Shown: positions 53,941 through 63,246 of the stretch, in pieces | Layout: each line of letters starts with the position of its first letter | Position numbering within the stretch: the first letter of the stretch is position 1 | Source of the DNA: Qipengyuania huizhouensis | GTDB lineage: Bacteria; Pseudomonadota; Alphaproteobacteria; Sphingomonadales; Sphingomonadaceae | Reading direction: 5' to 3' | Assembly: GCF_019711635.1 (NCBI RefSeq) | Contig: NZ_JAIGNT010000011.1 | Location: 1-64,000, forward strand | Length of the DNA: 64,000 nt | Program-made: the position numbers and the translations under genes | The notes under the pieces: model-generated | What the model saw: only the letters and a program-made list of their open reading frames with translations | What the model was told of the DNA's origin: nothing | Databases searched by the model: none

Positions 53941-56760
53941 TCAATCTACTGTCAGTCCGTGCCGCGCATATTGCGCTTCGATTTCCGGTGCTATGCGAAG
54001 GGCGATAGCTATATCCTCGCGGCCTGCCTTATCACCCTGCTGGAGCCGGATGATACCGCGCAGGTAATGCGAGGCTGCAAGGCCGGGATTGAGTTCCAGG
54101 GCACTGTTCAGATCGGCCAGCGCTTCCGCAAGGTTACCCATGCGATAATGCACCATTGCCCGGCTATCGAGCATCGGTGCGCTGTTCGAAGCGCGTTCGA
54201 TGGCGCGGGTGCAGATCTCCAGAGCACCGTCGAGGCCGGTATCGAATAGCCCCCGATACCAGCAATCGCTGTTGAGAGCTGTTTCGTTCTGGGGCTTTGC
54301 AGCGACCTCTTCCGCCATGATGGCCAAGCCGCCCGCTACATCACCCGACAGCCCTGTCACAGTGGCATATGTACCCGCGAAATAAGCGCTTTCCTCGTCA
54401 GAAACCGGAAGACTTTCAAGCAATTCAAGGGCTTCCTCTGCCCTTCCCGCGTAGCCCAACCGCTCGCCAAGCGTCAGTGCAATATCGTTGTCGGGTTCGA
54501 GGTCATAAGCCCGTTTAAGGTCGGCGAGGGATGCCTCGATACGTCCGAGCGAATACAGGACGTTCGAACGCCACTGAAGGACCCATGCGGACGTGTCTTT
54601 TTCGACCAGCACGTCGAGGTCGGCCAGAGTGTCTTCGAAACGATAGATATCGTGGAGAAAAGCTGCGCGTTCGCGCAGCGGACCGTAATCGTCGTCCTCG
54701 GCAAAATCGATCGCCGCAGCGAAGCCTTCGAGGATCGGCATGCTGCGCTGATCCAGATCCCCGCGATCGAGTTGCCACCGCCAGACCATATTTTCAGGAG
54801 CGAGAAGTTTGGTTTCCTGGCTGGCAAAGCGACGCACTACGCGTTTCACCTCAGGAAGCTGATCGGGTGCGATTTCGCCGAGCCGTTGAACCACTTCGAC
54901 CTTGCCCGAGAACCGGTTTCCGTCGAGCAGGTTGGCGGCAATCACACGCGTATTTGCGTAAGTCGCATCGAGCTTGTCCGGGCCTTCGAAGACGAAATCT
55001 TCCATCCCGTTCGGAAGAATCATTTCCCCGACGATCTGATTCCGAACCGGTCCTGCGGTCATCACGGGAATGTCGCGCCATTCGGGTTTTGCTCGACTTG
55101 TGTCGAATGCGGCGTCGGGCTTCATGTCCGGTTCGAGCACCAATCGCCCCTCCTTCCATTCGAAGTCGGATGACGTAACGCCGGCAACGTGGAGAGTTCC
55201 GAATGCCAGCTCCTCGTCATATTCGATGCTGACCGAGCTTACCGCCCCGCCCCCCTGACTTTCGGCGAAGCTCTTACCAATCTGGCGCAGCGTCTCGTCC
55301 TCGCCTTCGTCAACAAGCTTGCGGAAATCCGCACCTTGCGGACCGTAAAATTTGATCTCCAACGTGAACAGCGCCGGAAGGTCGATCCCAGCCGTGTAAT
55401 CAGTAACAACGTTCATCACCAAATTGGGCGACGACTGCTCGCGTTGCGATATTTCCACAAGATCGGAACCTCCTGCACTCAGCGGCAGGGCATATTGGAA
55501 GGGCGGTACCCAACCGATATTTGCGATCCTCGTGGCAGTACTGGTACCGTCCAGCCAGTAGCTTTCTCCATCGATTTGCGCGCGCACTATCATATGATCG
55601 AAATTGCCCGGTAATGGCAGCAATTCGGGGATGGCGTCCCCTCCGCGGGTCTGCACCAGAACCGTTTGCGATTCGATGCCCATCTCTTTGAGCAATGCGT
55701 GCAAAAGCACCGACTTGGCTTTACAATCCCCATAGCGTTTCGCCCAGGTTTCTTCGGCAACCTGGGGCAGGTAATTGCCGCCGTCGAGGCCATTGAGGAG
55801 ATAGCTCACCTCATCCTGTACCAGCTGCGTTGCAAACGCGGCCCGCTGTAACGGATCGTCAGTCTTGGCCATTATCGCACGGGCTTGGGCTGCAACGTCA
55901 CCGTCGGAAGCAATTTCGGCTGCCTCATTGAAATGCGGAGCCATAGTGCGCGAGAGTTCCTGCCAGTCGGCATAGGTACCCACTCGCAGCACGGGATTAC
56001 GGCGAAACCGCCACGGCGCATCATTCGGCATGTCGGGCAGTTCGGCGAGCGGAAGCTCAACCTCGAGCTTTCTCACTCCACCTTCGGTTATGGGCGCGCT
56101 CAAGCCAGCATGGTCTTCCACACGCCAGAAGACGTCCTCATCCTCCGGCCAGCTGACGATTGCACGGGCGAAGCCTACCTGCCATGGCTTGCTGCCGAGG
56201 AACTGCAATACCTGCATTTCGTCACCCAAGGCCTGGTCGGCAATCGTCACAGAATGGGCCACGCGCAGCACATCTCCGACCTGAAGGCCCGGAACTGCCA
56301 GCGTTGCGGTCAACCGGCCGTCGAGCAAGCGCTGCTCGAGACCCTGTTCACGGCGCAGGACATCGAACTGCGCGCCCTCTTCGATCAGATCGATACTCTC
56401 GCCGCCGCGCAATATTTCCACACGGTGGATCGTCAAATCGCCTTTGTCGGGGAGCCAGGTGAGAGAGATCGTGCCCTGCTCCATCAAAGCCTGCGGATTG
56501 TCGATACGCCTGGCGCTATCGACATAGCTCGTGACTACACCGTCTTCGAGCCAGTGCTGCCAATCTGCAATCAATTGAGCTGGCCCGCTCTCGAACTGCG
56601 CGGTTTCAAGGTCCGCTTGCTCGATCCAGGCAGGCGTTTCGTCATACAGAACAACCTCGCCGGCGAGCGACGGATTTGCCAAACAGAGGGCAAGCGCGGC
56701 GCCGGAAAAGAGTGGCAGGCGCAGTGCGGCGAAGATCGTTTTGTCGTTCATGCAGCACAA
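53941..56760 (-). CDS. DUF3857/transglutaminase-like protein with TPR tail
   Basis: 939 aa. A signal peptide ends near residue 33 (ANPSLAG). A DUF3857-like domain (residues 50-250) precedes a transglutaminase-like core: Cys in RYGDCKAKSVLLH, His in NFDHMIV and Asp in YWLDGTST. The C-terminal third holds several TPR helices (DLKRAYDLEPDN, DLNSALELNPG). It may be a periplasmic peptide- or glycan-linked enzyme or a scaffold. The substrate is unknown. ATG at 56751 is an alternative start. Confidence 0.85.
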   Translation of the reverse strand: MCCMNDKTIFAALRLPLFSGAALALCLANPSLAGEVVLYDETPAWIEQADLETAQFESGPAQLIADWQHWLEDGVVTSYVDSARRIDNPQALMEQGTISLTWLPDKGDLTIHRVEILRGGESIDLIEEGAQFDVLRREQGLEQRLLDGRLTATLAVPGLQVGDVLRVAHSVTIADQALGDEMQVLQFLGSKPWQVGFARAIVSWPEDEDVFWRVEDHAGLSAPITEGGVRKLEVELPLAELPDMPNDAPWRFRRNPVLRVGTYADWQELSRTMAPHFNEAAEIASDGDVAAQARAIMAKTDDPLQRAAFATQLVQDEVSYLLNGLDGGNYLPQVAEETWAKRYGDCKAKSVLLHALLKEMGIESQTVLVQTRGGDAIPELLPLPGNFDHMIVRAQIDGESYWLDGTSTATRIANIGWVPPFQYALPLSAGGSDLVEISQREQSSPNLVMNVVTDYTAGIDLPALFTLEIKFYGPQGADFRKLVDEGEDETLRQIGKSFAESQGGGAVSSVSIEYDEELAFGTLHVAGVTSSDFEWKEGRLVLEPDMKPDAAFDTSRAKPEWRDIPVMTAGPVRNQIVGEMILPNGMEDFVFEGPDKLDATYANTRVIAANLLDGNRFSGKVEVVQRLGEIAPDQLPEVKRVVRRFASQETKLLAPENMVWRWQLDRGDLDQRSMPILEGFAAAIDFAEDDDYGPLRERAAFLHDIYRFEDTLADLDVLVEKDTSAWVLQWRSNVLYSLGRIEASLADLKRAYDLEPDNDIALTLGERLGYAGRAEEALELLESLPVSDEESAYFAGTYATVTGLSGDVAGGLAIMAEEVAAKPQNETALNSDCWYRGLFDTGLDGALEICTRAIERASNSAPMLDSRAMVHYRMGNLAEALADLNSALELNPGLAASHYLRGIIRLQQGDKAGREDIAIALRIAPEIEAQYARHGLTVD

Positions 56761-56919
56761 CTTACCGACATTGCCATAGTACGCAATCCAACTTCGACGA
56801 ACTGTTAAAGGCAGCGCAGGTCACGTTTTTCAGCACTGGTCTTCGGCCTCAGCCTTGCCAGCTTGCCCGTGCATCTTTAGCGGGGCGCGGCACATTCCCG
56901 CCATTCACGGAGTCGACCC

Positions 56920-58230
56920 ATGGTCCCCCGCTACGCCCGCCCAGAGATGACCGCAATCTGGGAGCCGGAGTCGAAATATCGGATCTGGTTCGAAATCGAA
57001 GCGCATGCGACCGAGAAGCTCGGCGAGCTTGGCGTGGTGCCGAAGAGTGCTGCCAAAGCGCTTTGGGACTGGTGGGCCACGGATCCGAAGATCGACGTGG
57101 AAGCCATCGATGCGATCGAGGCCGTGACCAAGCATGACGTGATCGCATTCCTGACTTGGGTGGCAGAAAACGTCGGCGATGAAGCGCGCTTCATGCACCA
57201 GGGCATGACCAGTTCGGATGTCCTCGATACCACCTTGGCTGTGCAACTCGTCCGTGGGACCGACTTGCTGCTGGAAGACATGGACGCTCTGCTCGAAGCC
57301 ATCGAGCGCCGAGCGAAGGAACACAAATACACCCCGACCATCGGACGCAGCCATGGCATCCATGCAGAACCGGTAACCTTCGGCCTCAAGCTCGCACAGG
57401 CCTATGCCGAGTTCGATCGCTGTAAATCGCGCCTTCTCGCTGCGCGCGAGGAAATCGCCACATGTGCCATTTCGGGTGCGGTTGGTACCTTCGCGAATAT
57501 CGATCCGAGCGTGGAAGAATACGTCGCCGAGAAATTGGGCCTCAAGCCCGAGCCAGTCTCGACCCAGGTTATTCCGCGGGACCGGCACGCGATGTATTTC
57601 GCGACACTCGCTGTGATCGCCGGTTCGATCGAACGGGTCGCGGTTGAAGTCCGCCACTTGCAGCGTACCGAAGTGCTCGAAGCCGAAGAGTTTTTCTCCA
57701 AGGGGCAGAAGGGGTCGAGCGCGATGCCGCACAAGCGCAACCCGATTCTGACCGAAAACCTGACCGGTCAGGCACGCATGATCCGCGCCTATGCACTGCC
57801 CGCGCTCGAAAACGTCGCGCTGTGGCATGAACGCGATATTTCGCATTCCTCGGTCGAGCGTTTCATCGGCCCGGATGCCACGATAACGCTGGATTTCGCC
57901 CTTGCGCGTCTGACCGGCGTAATCGACAAGCTGCTGGTCTACCCGGAGCGCATGCAGGCCAATATGGACCGCATGGGCGGCCTGATCCATTCGCAGCGCG
58001 TCTTGCTCGCCCTCACCCAGAACGGCGTGAGCCGCGAGGATGCCTATCGCCTGGTTCAGCGCAACGCGATGAAGGTCTGGGAATCGGACGGGAGGCTGAT
58101 GTTGCTCGATCTGCTCAAGCAGGACGATGAAGTGACCGCTGCTCTGACGAACGAGCAACTCGAGGAGAGGTTCGACCTCGAATACCATTTCAGGCAGGTC
58201 GACACCATTTTCGACCGCGTGTTCCGCTAG
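56920..58230 (+). CDS. purB: Adenylosuccinate lyase
   Basis: 436 aa. Signature GSSAMPHKRNPILTE lies near residue 265, with TSSDVLDTTLA and GRSHGIHAEP upstream. It acts twice in purine synthesis (SAICAR to AICAR, adenylosuccinate to AMP). It stands alone, between the divergent DUF3857 gene and the LapA-like gene. Confidence 0.96.
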   Translation: MVPRYARPEMTAIWEPESKYRIWFEIEAHATEKLGELGVVPKSAAKALWDWWATDPKIDVEAIDAIEAVTKHDVIAFLTWVAENVGDEARFMHQGMTSSDVLDTTLAVQLVRGTDLLLEDMDALLEAIERRAKEHKYTPTIGRSHGIHAEPVTFGLKLAQAYAEFDRCKSRLLAAREEIATCAISGAVGTFANIDPSVEEYVAEKLGLKPEPVSTQVIPRDRHAMYFATLAVIAGSIERVAVEVRHLQRTEVLEAEEFFSKGQKGSSAMPHKRNPILTENLTGQARMIRAYALPALENVALWHERDISHSSVERFIGPDATITLDFALARLTGVIDKLLVYPERMQANMDRMGGLIHSQRVLLALTQNGVSREDAYRLVQRNAMKVWESDGRLMLLDLLKQDDEVTAALTNEQLEERFDLEYHFRQVDTIFDRVFR

Positions 58231-58289
58231 ACGCGGCGAGTTTCAGGGCTTAGCATCTCGTTCAAACGATAGAGGGGAGCTGCGTTTCC

Positions 58290-58652
58290 ATGCAAATTGT
58301 CCGAACCATACTCTGGATCCTGCTGCTGGTAGGTGTGCTCGCATTTTCCTTTGGCAACTGGGATCGTCAGATCGATGTACGCATCTGGCCGGGCATTGTC
58401 TGGGATACGCGCGTTCCTGCCCTAGTGATCGTGTCCTTCCTTCTCGGACTGGTTCCGATGTGGTTGTATCATCGCGGCGTGCGCTGGCGCCTCAGCCGCC
58501 GGATTTCAGGGCTGGAAACGGCGACGGCATCGATGGCGGCACCCAAAGCCGACCCTACTCCGCCGGCGCCCGTCCGCCCGGAACCGGTGCACAAGGAAAC
58601 ACCGGCAGAGCCCGACAATCCCGTTGAGCCGGAACCCACCACCAAGCCATGA
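58290..58652 (+). CDS. LapA-domain small membrane protein
   Basis: 120 aa. Two membrane helices (residues 6-22 and 42-62) surround a short loop. The Pro/Glu-rich tail (residues 85-120) is cytoplasmic or flexible. The layout matches the LapA/DUF1049 family; E. coli LapA helps control LPS levels. The gene overlaps pyrF by ATGA, so they are coupled. Confidence 0.8.
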   Translation: MQIVRTILWILLLVGVLAFSFGNWDRQIDVRIWPGIVWDTRVPALVIVSFLLGLVPMWLYHRGVRWRLSRRISGLETATASMAAPKADPTPPAPVRPEPVHKETPAEPDNPVEPEPTTKP

Positions 58653-59323
58653 GCAATCCGATCTTCCTCGCGCTGGACGTGCCGCGTTTGCGCGATGCCG
58701 TGGCTCTGGCGGAAAACGCCAAGGCACATATTGGCGGGGTGAAGCTGGGTCTCGAGTTCTTCAACGCCCATGGTGCGCATGGCGTGCACATGCTTGCACA
58801 ACTCGGACTGCCGATATTTCTCGACCTCAAACTCCACGATATTCCCAATACGGTCGCGGGCGCGATGCAGGCCATTCATGTGCTGGAACCCGCCATCGTC
58901 ACAGTCCATGCCTGCGGCGGTCGCGCCATGATGGAAGACGCGAAGGCAGCGGCTGGGGAGAATACGAAAGTCGTGGCCGTCACGATGCTGACCAGTCTCG
59001 ACGAGCGCGACATCCAGCAGATGGGAATATCGGATTCTCCTTCCGATCATGTCCTGCGCCTGGCTGAACTGGCGCATCGCGCCGGTCTCGACGGCGCGGT
59101 ATGTTCGGGCCACGAAATCAAGTCGGTCCACAACCAGTGGAAGGACGGCTTCTTCGTCGTGCCCGGCCTTCGTCCGGAGGGCGGTGCATCGGGCGATCAG
59201 AAGCGAGTGGTCACCCCTCGCCAGGCCCGAGACGATGGGGCAAGCGTGCTGGTAATCGGACGCCCGATTAGCCGTGCGGAAGACCCCGCAGAAGCAGCGC
59301 GCGCGATCGAAGCGACGCTCTAA
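58649..59323 (+). CDS. pyrF: Orotidine 5'-phosphate decarboxylase
   Basis: 224 aa. The catalytic D-x-K-x2-D motif is LDLKLHDIPNTVAG (near residue 60). VPGLRPEGG and the C-terminal IGRPISRAEDP are the phosphate-binding segments. It makes UMP. It overlaps the LapA-like gene by ATGA, and trpF follows after 9 bases. Confidence 0.95.
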   Translation: MSNPIFLALDVPRLRDAVALAENAKAHIGGVKLGLEFFNAHGAHGVHMLAQLGLPIFLDLKLHDIPNTVAGAMQAIHVLEPAIVTVHACGGRAMMEDAKAAAGENTKVVAVTMLTSLDERDIQQMGISDSPSDHVLRLAELAHRAGLDGAVCSGHEIKSVHNQWKDGFFVVPGLRPEGGASGDQKRVVTPRQARDDGASVLVIGRPISRAEDPAEAARAIEATL

Positions 59324-59332
59324 AGCGGATCA

Positions 59333-59974
59333 ATGTCTGCCCTTATCAAGATTTGCGGCATCTCGAGTGTGGATGCGCTGGACGCTGCGATCGAAGCCCG
59401 CGCAGATTATTTCGGGATGGTGTTCTTTCCGCCCTCGCCGCGTCATGTCGATCATCATGCAGCCAGCGCGCTTGCGATGCGCGCCGGAGCGAGGATCGGG
59501 AGGGTAGGCCTGTTTGTCGATGCGGGCGATAATCTGATCGCCGAGGGCGTACAGGCAGGGCGCCTCGATGCCATCCAACTCCACGGAGAAGAAACACCTG
59601 CGCGTGTCGCCCTGATCAAGGAACGGTTCCGTCTCCCTGTCTGGAAAGCGATACCTATTGCATCGGGAAAAGATATCGAGGCTGCCGCCGCCTTCGAAGA
59701 TGTTGCGGATTTTCTGTTGTTTGATGCAAAAACGCCCAAAGGCGCAGCCCTGCCAGGGGGTATGGGCTTACGGTTCGACTGGAGCCTCCTGAATAGCTGG
59801 CGTGGGCGTTCAAGCTGGGGGTTGGCCGGTGGCCTTTCGCCTCTGAATGTCGCGAGCGCGATTGCCGAGACATCTGCACCGCTGGTCGATACCTCCAGCG
59901 GAGTGGAGAGCGCCTCGGGCGTCAAGGCCCCCCAGCGCATCCGCGCCTTCTGCGAAGCCGCGCGCAAAGCTTGA
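59333..59974 (+). CDS. trpF: Phosphoribosylanthranilate isomerase
   Basis: 213 aa. KICGISS opens the protein and DAIQLHGEE is the conserved strand 3 region. GLSPLNVASAI and VDTSSGVES bind phosphate near the C-terminus. It catalyses a step of tryptophan synthesis. The neighbours pyrF and LapA are on the same transcript. trpB and trpA do not follow it within the window. Confidence 0.95.
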   Translation: MSALIKICGISSVDALDAAIEARADYFGMVFFPPSPRHVDHHAASALAMRAGARIGRVGLFVDAGDNLIAEGVQAGRLDAIQLHGEETPARVALIKERFRLPVWKAIPIASGKDIEAAAAFEDVADFLLFDAKTPKGAALPGGMGLRFDWSLLNSWRGRSSWGLAGGLSPLNVASAIAETSAPLVDTSSGVESASGVKAPQRIRAFCEAARKA

Positions 59975-59998
59975 CGCAATGCACAATCCTGCTATGCG
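59971..59998 (+). promoter_or_regulatory. Candidate rpsD promoter overlapping the trpF stop
   Basis: TTGACG (59971-59976) and TATGCG (59993-59998) are 16 bases apart. The -35 element contains the trpF stop codon. A leader of about 145 bases would precede rpsD. Confidence 0.5.
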
Positions 59999-60062
59999 CG
60001 CGCCTTCGCTGATTGGCCCCGCACCCCGGTGAAGCGGTGGCCGCGTCCTAGCTCATGAGCTT

Positions 60063-60094
60063 GGGCGGTGCGATGCCGGGTTAGATGGCCGCCC
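60063..60094 (+). other. Possible leader hairpin upstream of rpsD
   Basis: GGGCGG (60063-60068) pairs with CCGCCC (60089-60094) across a 20-base loop that contains further GC-rich bases. It lies inside the inferred rpsD leader. S4 regulates its own operon in some bacteria, but no known binding structure was recognised. Confidence 0.3.
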
Positions 60095-60147
60095 CTGATT
60101 TCATAGTGGAGTTAGGGGGACGGCTCTGCAGATTGAAGGAAAGACTT

Positions 60148-60762
60148 ATGTCGAAGCGCAAGAGCGCCAAGTACAAACTCGACCGCCGGATGGGTGAAAA
60201 CATCTGGGGTCGCCCGAATTCTCCGTTCAACAAGCGTCCCTACGGTCCCGGCCAGCACGGCCAGCGCCGCAAGGGCAAGATGAGCGACTTCGGCCTGCAG
60301 CTGCGTGCCAAGCAGAAGCTCAAGGGCTATTACGGCGACGTAACCGAAAAGCAGTTCAAGCGCACCTACCAGGAAGCATCGCGCATGAAAGGCGATACCG
60401 GCCAGAACCTGATCGGCCTGCTCGAACAGCGTCTCGACATGGTCGTCTATCGCGCCAAGTTTGCTCCGACCATTTTCGCGGCCCGCCAGTTGGTTAGCCA
60501 CGGGCATATCTTCCTGAACGGCGTGAAGACCAACATCGCCTCGGCCCGCGTGCGCGTTGGCGACGTTGTCAGCCTCGGCAGCAAGGCCAAGGACATGGCG
60601 CTCGTCATCGAAGCCCAGAGCCTGCCCGAGCGCGAGATTCCCGACTATGTCGTACCCGACGGCACCGACAAGGTGACTTATACTCGCGTGCCGAAGCTCG
60701 ACGAAGTGCCCTACCCGGTCACCATGGAACCGAACCTCGTTGTCGAGTTCTATTCGCGCTAA
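60148..60762 (+). CDS. rpsD: 30S ribosomal protein S4
   Basis: 204 aa. [20 protein letters not shown] (N-terminus) and the S4 RNA-binding domain with [15 protein letters not shown] and [11 protein letters not shown] are typical. It initiates assembly of the 30S body. The ATG at 60148 has GAAGGAAAG upstream; a longer upstream frame was rejected. It is monocistronic, and a terminator follows. Confidence 0.97.
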   Translation: MSKRKSAKYKLDRRMGENIWGRPNSPFNKRPYGPGQHGQRRKGKMSDFGLQLRAKQKLKGYYGDVTEKQFKRTYQEASRMKGDTGQNLIGLLEQRLDMVVYRAKFAPTIFAARQLVSHGHIFLNGVKTNIASARVRVGDVVSLGSKAKDMALVIEAQSLPEREIPDYVVPDGTDKVTYTRVPKLDEVPYPVTMEPNLVVEFYSR

Positions 60763-60784
60763 AATTTGCAGCAGTGCAAACGGC

Positions 60785-60813
60785 AAAGGGCGGTCCTGCG
60801 GGGCCGCCCTTTT
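60785..60813 (+). terminator. Rho-independent terminator after rpsD
   Basis: AAAGGGCGG pairs with CCGCCCTTTT around TCCTGCGGGG. The same hairpin design appears after rplS (33709-33736) on the other strand. Confidence 0.9.
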
Positions 60814-60896
60814 CGTTTATGCATATGCCAACGGTTCGTCGTATTTTCAGTCACTTGCCGGAAACCTGCTACGACATGCAGCGTTCAGATGGAACT

Positions 60897-61067
60897 ATGA
60901 CCCAATATCGTTTCGTGACCCGCAATCGAGCGGGGAAATGGTACGCTACACTCGCCGAAGCACAGCAACAGGCCAACCGTATCGGAGCCGGTTTCACCGA
61001 CGCTCTGGGACGGTTCATCGCCTATCGCGGGACCATTCTGGAAATGCGCGAGACGCCCGCGACCTGA
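60897..61067 (+). CDS. Small conserved hypothetical protein
   Basis: 56 aa from the ATG at 60897; an ATG at 60876 (with GGAAACC nearby) is an alternative that adds 7 residues. It reads YRFVTRNRAGKWYATLAEAQ and ends near RGTILEMRETPAT. No domain or function was recognised. It resembles small proteins that I recall from sphingomonads. It follows the rpsD terminator and is convergent with the M50-like gene. Confidence 0.5.
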   Translation: MTQYRFVTRNRAGKWYATLAEAQQQANRIGAGFTDALGRFIAYRGTILEMRETPAT

Positions 61068-61073
61068 AGCGCA

Positions 61074-61799
61074 TCAGCGCTGATGCGCTATTTTCAGCGC
61101 ATAGAACACCATGGCCATGATAGCGGCCGTGATGAGCGTACCCCAGACCCAATAAGGCAGAAAAAGCGCCTGGGCGATGTGCTCCGTATCCGACATCTGG
61201 AGCCGACCCTCCATATATCCGCCCCTGCTGAAGAGATAGCCAAAATCCCGGTAGATCGAGATGCAGCCTTGGACGCCCAGGAACTGCACGGCGAAACGGC
61301 GGTGAGGTTCTTTCGCATAGAATGCCAGCAGGAGGCTGGCTCCTCCGAGCAGCGGAAGGACCATCCAGCCGGTCGTCGAGCGAACCCAGATGAGGGTCGA
61401 ACCAAGTAGCGCCGCGCCGAGCAACACCAGCGCAGCCTTTGTTGATCGATGTGTGCGCGAGGCAAGGATCAGGAGACACCCGGCCACGGTAGGCCCAAGG
61501 AGGCCTGCAGCGGCGATCATGGCCTGAGAAATGCGCGATGGATCACCTTCAGCCAAATGAAGTGCGTATCCAGATCCATTCGGGAAAATGACAAGCCGCT
61601 CGAATTCGTGGCCGAAGGCCATTGCGGCGAGGCCATGGCCCATTTCGTGAAACCACGTCGCCAAGATACTGAACGGATAGAGCAGGTACCCACCGTAGGG
61701 CGAATGCCAGAGCAAGATCGAGACGAACCCAAGAACGATAAGCAGGGTAATCTCCTGCCTTCCCGCCTGACTGGAATAGGACGGCGGGCGTGTGCTCAT
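61074..61799 (-). CDS. M50-like membrane metalloprotease
   Basis: 241 aa. The zinc site HEMGHGLAAM lies near residue 50 inside a hydrophobic segment. Five or more hydrophobic helices are visible. No PDZ domain is seen, so it is not a classical RseP. The substrate is unknown. It overlaps the truncated SDR gene by ATGA, so the two were translated together with tgt. Confidence 0.8.
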   Translation of the reverse strand: MSTRPPSYSSQAGRQEITLLIVLGFVSILLWHSPYGGYLLYPFSILATWFHEMGHGLAAMAFGHEFERLVIFPNGSGYALHLAEGDPSRISQAMIAAAGLLGPTVAGCLLILASRTHRSTKAALVLLGAALLGSTLIWVRSTTGWMVLPLLGGASLLLAFYAKEPHRRFAVQFLGVQGCISIYRDFGYLFSRGGYMEGRLQMSDTEHIAQALFLPYWVWGTLITAAIMAMVFYALKIAHQR

Positions 61800-62110
61800 G
61801 GCGCGATTTCCATTCCCGCCCAGCCAAAACAGCGCCCGCCTTGCTCCGGTCCTAAAGATGCGACGACATCAAGTAATTTTTCGGCAGCATAAGCTCGTAT
61901 GAAAACTTTGCCTTTCAGTGCATAACGATCAAATGGCCAGCTGAATTCGGTCTCGACGGTGCATGGGTATTGAATGCCCTGCATGTCTGTCAGGTCGAGA
62001 TCGTGTCGCGACAGGCGATAGACCTTCGCGTCTTGTTTTTCGTCCTGGGCGGCGAGCGCAGAACCGATCCCGCCGGAAGCCCCGATAATCGCAGCGCGTC
62101 TCCACGCCAT
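61796..62110 (-). pseudogene. Short-chain dehydrogenase remnant with internal deletion
   Basis: 104 aa, where about 230-240 is expected. The N-terminus AAIIGASGGIGSALA is the Rossmann start. After HDLDLTD the protein jumps to YPCTVETEFSWPF and ends LGPEQGGRCFGWAGMEIAP, which is the C-terminal tail of C-factor-like SDRs. About 120-130 central residues, including the catalytic Tyr-Lys region, are missing, and the reading frame is intact across the join. ATGA links it to the M50-like gene and TGATG to tgt, so the deletion preserved operon coupling. Confidence 0.8.
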
Positions 62111-63246
62111 CAGTTGGAGGTACTTAGATAACTGCCGCGAAAGTCCGCGGCGAAACTGGTGAAGCTCCCGTCTCTAATGGCGTCACGCATCGCCTGCATT
62201 AGCTGCTGGTAGAAAGCGATGTTGTGCTCGGTCATAAGCATGGCGCCGAGGATCTCCTGCGATTTCACGAGATGGTGCAGGTAGGCACGGCTATAGGTGG
62301 CGCAAGTATCGCACCGGCAGCGATTGTCGAGCGGCTCCTGGTCTTCAGCGAAACGGGCATTCCTGAGGTTCAGCGGGCCGTTCCATGTAAATGCCTGACC
62401 ATTTCGACCCGAGCGGCTCGGCAGCACGCAATCGAACATGTCGATGCCGCGCTCCACTGCGCCGACGAGATCGTCAGGCTTGCCCACACCCATAAGATAA
62501 CGCGGACTATCCTCGGGGAGTTGACCCGGGGCGAAGTCCAGCGTGGCGAACATCGCCTCCTGCCCCTCGCCAACCGCGAGCCCGCCGATGGCATATCCGT
62601 CGAAGCCCACCTCCATCAGCTTTTCAGCACTGATCTTGCGAAGCTCCTCGTCGAGCGCACCTTGCTGGATACCGAACAGGGTCGAACGCCCGGCATGATC
62701 GCCGCCTGCATCGAATCCATCGCGGCTTCGCCTGGCCCAGCGCATCGACATTTCCATGCTCGCAGCAATCTCGTCTCTTGGGCGGTCGGCACGCGGACAT
62801 TCATCGAAAGCCATCACGATATCGCTGCCGAGCAAACGCTGGATTTCCATGCTCCGTTCGGGCGTGAGCATATGCTTCGAGCCGTCGATATGACTACGGA
62901 ATTCGACGCCCTCTTCAGTCAGCTTTCTGAGATCGGAGAGGCTCATCACCTGATAGCCACCGCTGTCAGTCAGGATTGGACGCTGCCAGTTCATGAACTT
63001 GTGCAGTCCGCCCAGCCTTGCCAAGCGGTCTGCGCCGGGTCGCAGCATCAGGTGATAAGTATTACCGAGAATAATGTCTGCGCCGGTCCTGCGCACAGTC
63101 TCGGGCTTCATAGCCTTCACCGTCGCTGCCGTGCCCACCGGCATGAAGGCTGGAGTGCGAATATCTCCTCGCAACATGCGGATAGTGCCGGAGCGCGCCT
63201 TGCCGTCCCGAGCGTGAATTTCGAAGCCGAAGCGGGGGGGCGTCAT
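62110..63246 (-). CDS. tgt: Queuine tRNA-ribosyltransferase
   Basis: 378 aa. [13 protein letters not shown] (nucleophilic and general-acid region), [11 protein letters not shown] and [13 protein letters not shown] are typical. Zinc is held by CRCDTC and a later His in [15 protein letters not shown]. It swaps guanine for a queuine precursor at the wobble base of GUN tRNAs. Its stop shares one base with the SDR remnant start. Confidence 0.95.
   Translation of the reverse strand: MTPPRFGFEIHARDGKARSGTIRMLRGDIRTPAFMPVGTAATVKAMKPETVRRTGADIILGNTYHLMLRPGADRLARLGGLHKFMNWQRPILTDSGGYQVMSLSDLRKLTEEGVEFRSHIDGSKHMLTPERSMEIQRLLGSDIVMAFDECPRADRPRDEIAASMEMSMRWARRSRDGFDAGGDHAGRSTLFGIQQGALDEELRKISAEKLMEVGFDGYAIGGLAVGEGQEAMFATLDFAPGQLPEDSPRYLMGVGKPDDLVGAVERGIDMFDCVLPSRSGRNGQAFTWNGPLNLRNARFAEDQEPLDNRCRCDTCATYSRAYLHHLVKSQEILGAMLMTEHNIAFYQQLMQAMRDAIRDGSFTSFAADFRGSYLSTSN

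Noticed and set aside
56905..58188. Open frame of 427 codons on the minus strand opposite purB
   Set aside because: Shadow of purB, which has its signature motif and correct length.
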